DNA from: Vicinamibacteria bacterium
GTDB taxonomy: Bacteria > Acidobacteriota > Vicinamibacteria > Vicinamibacterales > UBA8438
Assembly (NCBI GenBank): GCA_022820825.1
Contig: JAJEEU010000046.1
Span: 1-42,198 of the forward strand
Direction: 5' to 3'
DNA length: 42,198 nt
Below, one piece after another: positions 38,905 to 42,198 of this stretch (position 1 is its first letter; every line of letters begins with the position of its first letter). Under the pieces are notes generated by a model, which worked only from the letters and a program-made list of their open reading frames with translations, was not told the origin of the DNA and did no database searches. A program made the position numbers and the translations under genes.

Positions 38905-39656
38905 AGGTGACGGACCTCGGCACGGCGCAACGGACTGCGCGTAAGCTGATCGCCGGGGCGGCGCGCATCGTCGGGTTCACCGGCGCGGGCATCTCCACCG
39001 AGTCGGGTGTGCCGGACTTCAGAAGTCCGGACGGGGTGTGGGCGCGCAATCGGACGGTCTACTACCAGGAATTCGTCTCCAGCGAGGCGGACCGCGTCGA
39101 GTACTGGCGGCAGAAGGTCGAAGGCTGGCCCGCCATGCGCGCGGCGCGGCCCAACGCCGGCCACCACGCGTTCGTGGCGCTTCACGAGCAGGGCAGGCTG
39201 GCGGCGATGATCACCCAGAACATCGAACGCCTGCACCAGCGCTCGGGACTGCCGGCCGAGCTGGTCATGGAGCTGCACGGCACCTCGACCGAGGCGGTCT
39301 GCCTGACCTGCGGCGACCGGATACCGATGGACGAGGCATGCCGGCGCGTCACGGACGGCGAGCCGGCCCCGCGCTGCAAGCGGTGCGGCGGACTGCTCAA
39401 GCCGGCAACGGTTTCCTTCGGGCAGGCGATGCCGCACGACGTCATGGTGCGCGCGTACGCGGCCACAGAAGCCTGCGACCTGCTGCTGGCCGTCGGCTCC
39501 TCCCTGGTGGTCGAGCCCGCGGCATCCATCCCGCGCGTGGCGAAGCGCGCCGGGGCGCGGCTGATCATCGTCAACCGCGAGCCGACGCCGCTCGACGTCA
39601 TCGCCGACGTGGTGGTGCACGGCGAGATCGGCGACATCCTGCCCGCGATCGTCTAG
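38901..39656 (+). CDS. cobB: NAD-dependent protein deacylase, Sir2 family
   Basis: A 251-residue sirtuin removing acyl groups from lysines with NAD; cytosolic. The NAD loop is [18 protein letters not shown] (25-42), then [12 protein letters not shown] (105-116), catalytic H126 in ELHGT, a zinc site C134-X2-C137 and C159-X2-C162, VSFGQAMP, and [11 protein letters not shown]. The usual TQNID motif has Glu in place of Asp here. The start is GTG at 38901, overlapping the membrane-protein stop by 4 bp; mutM follows after 3 bp. Confidence 0.93.
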   Translation: MKVTDLGTAQRTARKLIAGAARIVGFTGAGISTESGVPDFRSPDGVWARNRTVYYQEFVSSEADRVEYWRQKVEGWPAMRAARPNAGHHAFVALHEQGRLAAMITQNIERLHQRSGLPAELVMELHGTSTEAVCLTCGDRIPMDEACRRVTDGEPAPRCKRCGGLLKPATVSFGQAMPHDVMVRAYAATEACDLLLAVGSSLVVEPAASIPRVAKRAGARLIIVNREPTPLDVIADVVVHGEIGDILPAIV

Positions 39657-39659
39657 GCA

Positions 39660-40466
39660 ATGCCCGAGCTGCCGGAAGTGGAGACGGTACGGCGCACGCT
39701 GGCGCCCTCTCTGGAAGGCCGCACCATCACCGCCGTCGCGTTCCACTGGCCGCGCACCTGCGTCGGCGACGCGTCCGCAACCGAGCGGCGCCTGGCGGGA
39801 CAGCGCATAGAGCGGCTCGACCGGCACGGCAAGTACCTGCTGTTCCGCCTCCGCCGCGACGGGCGCGAATCAATGTTGGTCATCCACCTGCGGATGACCG
39901 GCAATCTGCTGCTCAACGGCGAGCGCGGGCAGTACACGCGGGCAACCATGGCCCTCGAGGGCGGCCTGCTCCTGGTCTTCCAGGACATCCGCAAGTTCGG
40001 CCGCTGGCAGTGGTCCGAGAAGTTGCCTCCGCGGCTGGCCGCGCTGGGTCCGGACCCGCTGGAGATCGGGCCCGCCGCGTTCGCGGCGCGGCTCGCCGGC
40101 CGCAACGCGCGGCTGAAGGCGCTGCTGCTGGACCAGGAGTTCCTGCGCGGCCTCGGCAACATCTACGCCGACGAAGCGCTGTTCCGGGCCCGCCTGCACC
40201 CGCTGCGCAGCGCCGCGGGCGTCGGTCCGCGCAAGGCGCGCGACCTGCACGCGGCCATCCACGAGGTGCTGCGCAGCGCCATCGGCGCCGGCGGCAGCAG
40301 CATCCGCGACTATCGCGACAGCCGCGGCGAACCGGGCGGCTTCCAGCACGAGATCCGGATCTACGGCAAGGCCGGCGAGCCGTGCCCGACCTGCGGCGCG
40401 CGCGTTCGACGCGTGGTCGTCGCACAACGCGGCACGCACTTCTGCCCGCGCTGCCAGCGCCGGTGA
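39660..40466 (+). CDS. mutM: Formamidopyrimidine-DNA glycosylase
   Basis: Removes 8-oxoguanine and formamidopyrimidines and nicks the abasic site. The 268 residues start [11 protein letters not shown], so the processed N-terminal Pro is the nucleophile and Glu3 is next to it. K in RHGKYLLF, the [11 protein letters not shown] strand and [21 protein letters not shown] (helix-two-turn-helix) follow. The zinc finger is C242-X2-C245 ... C262-X2-C265. It begins 3 bp after the Sir2 stop with no own ribosome site, so it is translationally coupled. Confidence 0.96.
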   Translation: MPELPEVETVRRTLAPSLEGRTITAVAFHWPRTCVGDASATERRLAGQRIERLDRHGKYLLFRLRRDGRESMLVIHLRMTGNLLLNGERGQYTRATMALEGGLLLVFQDIRKFGRWQWSEKLPPRLAALGPDPLEIGPAAFAARLAGRNARLKALLLDQEFLRGLGNIYADEALFRARLHPLRSAAGVGPRKARDLHAAIHEVLRSAIGAGGSSIRDYRDSRGEPGGFQHEIRIYGKAGEPCPTCGARVRRVVVAQRGTHFCPRCQRR

Positions 40467-40486
40467 GGCGCCGCCGCGGTACGGTG

Positions 40487-40492
40487 TATCTT
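40487..40492 (+). promoter_or_regulatory. Candidate extended -10 for the ABC ATPase gene
   Basis: TGTATCTT gives a TG-extended TATCTT box ending 6 nt before the ATG at 40499; no ribosome site is visible. This is the same leaderless-type spacing seen at lysR, leuC, ppk1 and the DUF5916 gene. Confidence 0.35.
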
Positions 40493-40498
40493 GGTCGC

Positions 40499-41212
40499 AT
40501 GGCGGTACTGCGGGCCGTAGACCTGCACAAGCGTTATGGGGCGGGCGACAGCGCCGTGGACGCCGTGCGCGGGGTCGGCCTGGAGCTGGCCGCCGGCGAG
40601 TTCGTGGCGGTCGTGGGGCCCTCAGGCTGCGGCAAGTCGACGCTGCTGCACCTCTGCGGCGGGATGGACCGGCCGACCGCCGGCACGGTCGTGGTCGACG
40701 GCGTGGATCTCGCCGGCCTGGACGACGAAGCGCTGACCGCGCTGCGGCGCGAGCGCGTCGGCTTCGTGTTCCAGTTCTTCAACCTGCTCCCCACCCTGAC
40801 CCTCGCCGAGAACGTCGCGCTGCCGCTGCTGCTGGCCGGCGTGTCCAGCCATGGCGCATTGGAGCGGGCCCGGGCGTGGGCCGGCCGCGTGGGCCTGGGC
40901 CACCGCCTGGGGCACTATCCCGCGCGGGTGTCCGGGGGCGAGCTGCAGCGGGCCGCGCTGGCGCGGGCTCTCGTCCACGAGCCGGCGCTGGTCATCGCCG
41001 ACGAGCCGACCGGCAACCTCGACTCGGAGAACGGGCAGCGGGTGCTGGAGCTGCTGCGCAGCCTGAACCGCGAGACCGGCGTGGCCGTGCTGCTGGCCAC
41101 CCACGACCCCCTGCTGGCTTCGGCCGCCGACCGCCGGATCCCCATGCGCGACGGCGCCGAGGTGCGCGAGCCCGCGGCCGACCTGCTCTCCGCCGTCGCG
41201 GTCAAGACCTGA
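40499..41212 (+). CDS. ABC transporter ATP-binding protein, MacB/LolD type
   Basis: A 237-residue ATPase. Walker A is GPSGCGKST (40-48), the Q-loop is in [18 protein letters not shown], the signature is [16 protein letters not shown], Walker B is [12 protein letters not shown], and the switch His is in LLATHDP. The [13 protein letters not shown] Q-loop and EPTGNLD mark the MacB/LolD/FtsE class that works with FtsX-like permeases, and such a permease follows immediately (1-bp gap). Expected role: mechanotransmission-type export or lipoprotein handling, not solute uptake. Confidence 0.92.
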   Translation: MAVLRAVDLHKRYGAGDSAVDAVRGVGLELAAGEFVAVVGPSGCGKSTLLHLCGGMDRPTAGTVVVDGVDLAGLDDEALTALRRERVGFVFQFFNLLPTLTLAENVALPLLLAGVSSHGALERARAWAGRVGLGHRLGHYPARVSGGELQRAALARALVHEPALVIADEPTGNLDSENGQRVLELLRSLNRETGVAVLLATHDPLLASAADRRIPMRDGAEVREPAADLLSAVAVKT

Positions 41213-41213
41213 A

Positions 41214-42198
41214 TTGGCGCTCTTCCGCCGTTTCATCGTGCGCGGCCTGGCCCGCGACCCCGGGCGCGCCCTGGTCACGGTGGCCGGGCTGACGCTCGGC
41301 GTGGCCGTCGTCGTCGCCATCCGGCTCGCCAACACGGCGTCCGTGCGCGGCTTCGAGGCAGCGCTGGACGTGGTTTCCGGCAAGACCTCGCTCGAGATCG
41401 TCGGCGCGGGGGTCGGCGTGCCGGAGCGCCAGCTCGAAGGCATGGGCTGGCTGCGCGACTACGGGCGCGTCAGTCCGATCATCGACCAGGCGGTCAGCAT
41501 CGCCGTCCCGAACGGAACCGAGCGTCCGCTGCGCGTGCTCGGCGTCGACCTGCTGCGCGACCGGCCGTTCCGCGAATACCAGTTGCTGCGTTTCTCCCGG
41601 GAGGGCCGCGACCCGCGGCCGCAGGAACTGCTCGGCGTGCTGCTGGATTCCACTTCCGTGGTGCTGACCGAACGGTTCGCGCGGCGGCACGGCATCGACG
41701 TCGAGACGCCGGTGACGCTGATCGCCGGCGACATCCGGCACGCGATGGTCGTGCAGGGGCTGCTGCTCGACGAAGGCCCGGCGCAGGTGGTGGACGGGCA
41801 ACTGGCGCTGCTCGACATCGCCACGGCGCAGTGGCTGTTCGACCGGCTCGGCTGGATTGATCGCGTTGAAATCCAGCTCTTCGACGCGGCGGCGATCGAC
41901 GCCAGCGAGCAGGAAATCGCCGCGCGCCTGCCGGCCGGCCTGCGCGTGCAGCGGCCGGCGCAGCGGGGACGCGAGGTCGAAAAGATGCTCGCCGCGTTCC
42001 ACTTCAACCTGAACGCGCTGTCCTACATCGCCCTGATCGTGGGCCTGTTCCTGGTCTACAACACCGTCGCCGTGGCGGTCATCGCGCGGCGCACCGAGAT
42101 CGGCACGCTGCGGGCGCTGGGCGCGACGCGGCGCGCCGTGCTCGGGCTGTTTCTGGGCGAAGCGGCGCTGCTGGCCGCGGTCGGCGCGGCGCTGGGCG
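41214..42198 (+). CDS. FtsX/MacB-like ABC permease, N-terminal part (cut by window end)
   Basis: Starts at TTG 41214, right after the ATPase stop, and remains open to the window edge (328 codons). The first span is ALVTVAGLTLGVAVVVAI, then a periplasmic MacB-PCD-like domain (VVSGKTSLEIVGAGVGVPE, VRVLGVDLLRD-like and LTERFARRHGIDVETPV), then the first FtsX span pair (LNALSYIALIVGLFLVYNTVAVAV) with the cytoplasmic RRTEIGTLRALGATRRAV coupling motif. That motif contacts the ATPase. The remaining membrane half lies beyond the window. Confidence 0.9.
   Translation, partial: MALFRRFIVRGLARDPGRALVTVAGLTLGVAVVVAIRLANTASVRGFEAALDVVSGKTSLEIVGAGVGVPERQLEGMGWLRDYGRVSPIIDQAVSIAVPNGTERPLRVLGVDLLRDRPFREYQLLRFSREGRDPRPQELLGVLLDSTSVVLTERFARRHGIDVETPVTLIAGDIRHAMVVQGLLLDEGPAQVVDGQLALLDIATAQWLFDRLGWIDRVEIQLFDAAAIDASEQEIAARLPAGLRVQRPAQRGREVEKMLAAFHFNLNALSYIALIVGLFLVYNTVAVAVIARRTEIGTLRALGATRRAVLGLFLGEAALLAAVGAALG

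Overview
The window reads as chromosomal DNA from a high-GC, Gram-negative-type bacterium. Three things point to an Acidobacteriota lineage of the Vicinamibacteria kind: the exported proteins (PQQ dehydrogenases, DUF5916-type beta-barrel, DUF6152, secreted 'PDLxGxW' proteins), the leu and rpoD gene types, and the genome style. This placement is inference from gene content. I see no rRNA, tRNA or CRISPR array, and no gene-free stretch longer than 300 bp.

Layout. 1-2.5 kb: 5' end of an exported protein, then leuB and leuA (minus). 2.6-3.5 kb: a divergent LysR regulator. 3.5-6.9 kb: an accessory islet with an AbrB/PIN toxin-antitoxin pair, a DUF429 protein with a zinc-finger tail, and the 3' remnant of a DUF222-type HNH endonuclease whose 5' end carries three identical palindromes spaced exactly 63 bp apart. 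6.9-10.3 kb: leuD, leuC, a DUF1801 protein and a 5'-3' exonuclease (minus). 10.3-12.6 kb: two secreted 'PDLxGxW' proteins. 12.7-19.3 kb: a DUF4340 / GldFG fusion / GldA ABC operon and the housekeeping sigma factor. 19.6-22.6 kb: ahcY and a DEAD-box helicase. 22.8-26.8 kb: two tandem PQQ dehydrogenases. 26.8-29.5 kb: divergent msrB and ppk1. 29.5-34.5 kb: a third PDLxGxW protein with a DUF6152 partner, a DUF5916 barrel and a beta-propeller lipoprotein. 34.6-36.1 kb: an FMN-binding plus polyferredoxin pair. 36.2-38.4 kb: a small secreted protein, a cyclase-family lipoprotein and an exported MsrB. 38.5-42.2 kb: a membrane protein, Sir2, MutM, and a MacB/LolD-type ABC ATPase with its permease, cut by the window end.

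Functionally, leucine synthesis is split into two minus-strand blocks (leuCD and leuAB) around the islet. The periplasmic redox genes (PQQ enzymes, FMN/Fe-S pair, exported MsrB) suggest a respiratory organism oxidising small organic substrates outside the cytoplasm.

The strongest unexplained signal is a family of ~160 bp near-palindromic repeats, three copies near 11.5, 22.6 and 37.7 kb, each at the 5' end of genes. Copy A carries 5-bp flanking direct repeats and sits in frame inside what would otherwise be a textbook lipoprotein signal peptide. Copy C has perfect 22-bp terminal inverted repeats and abuts a start codon. They look like non-autonomous mobile palindromes (MITE-like) that tolerate being translated. 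The second signal is the 3 x 63-bp palindrome array in the HNH gene.
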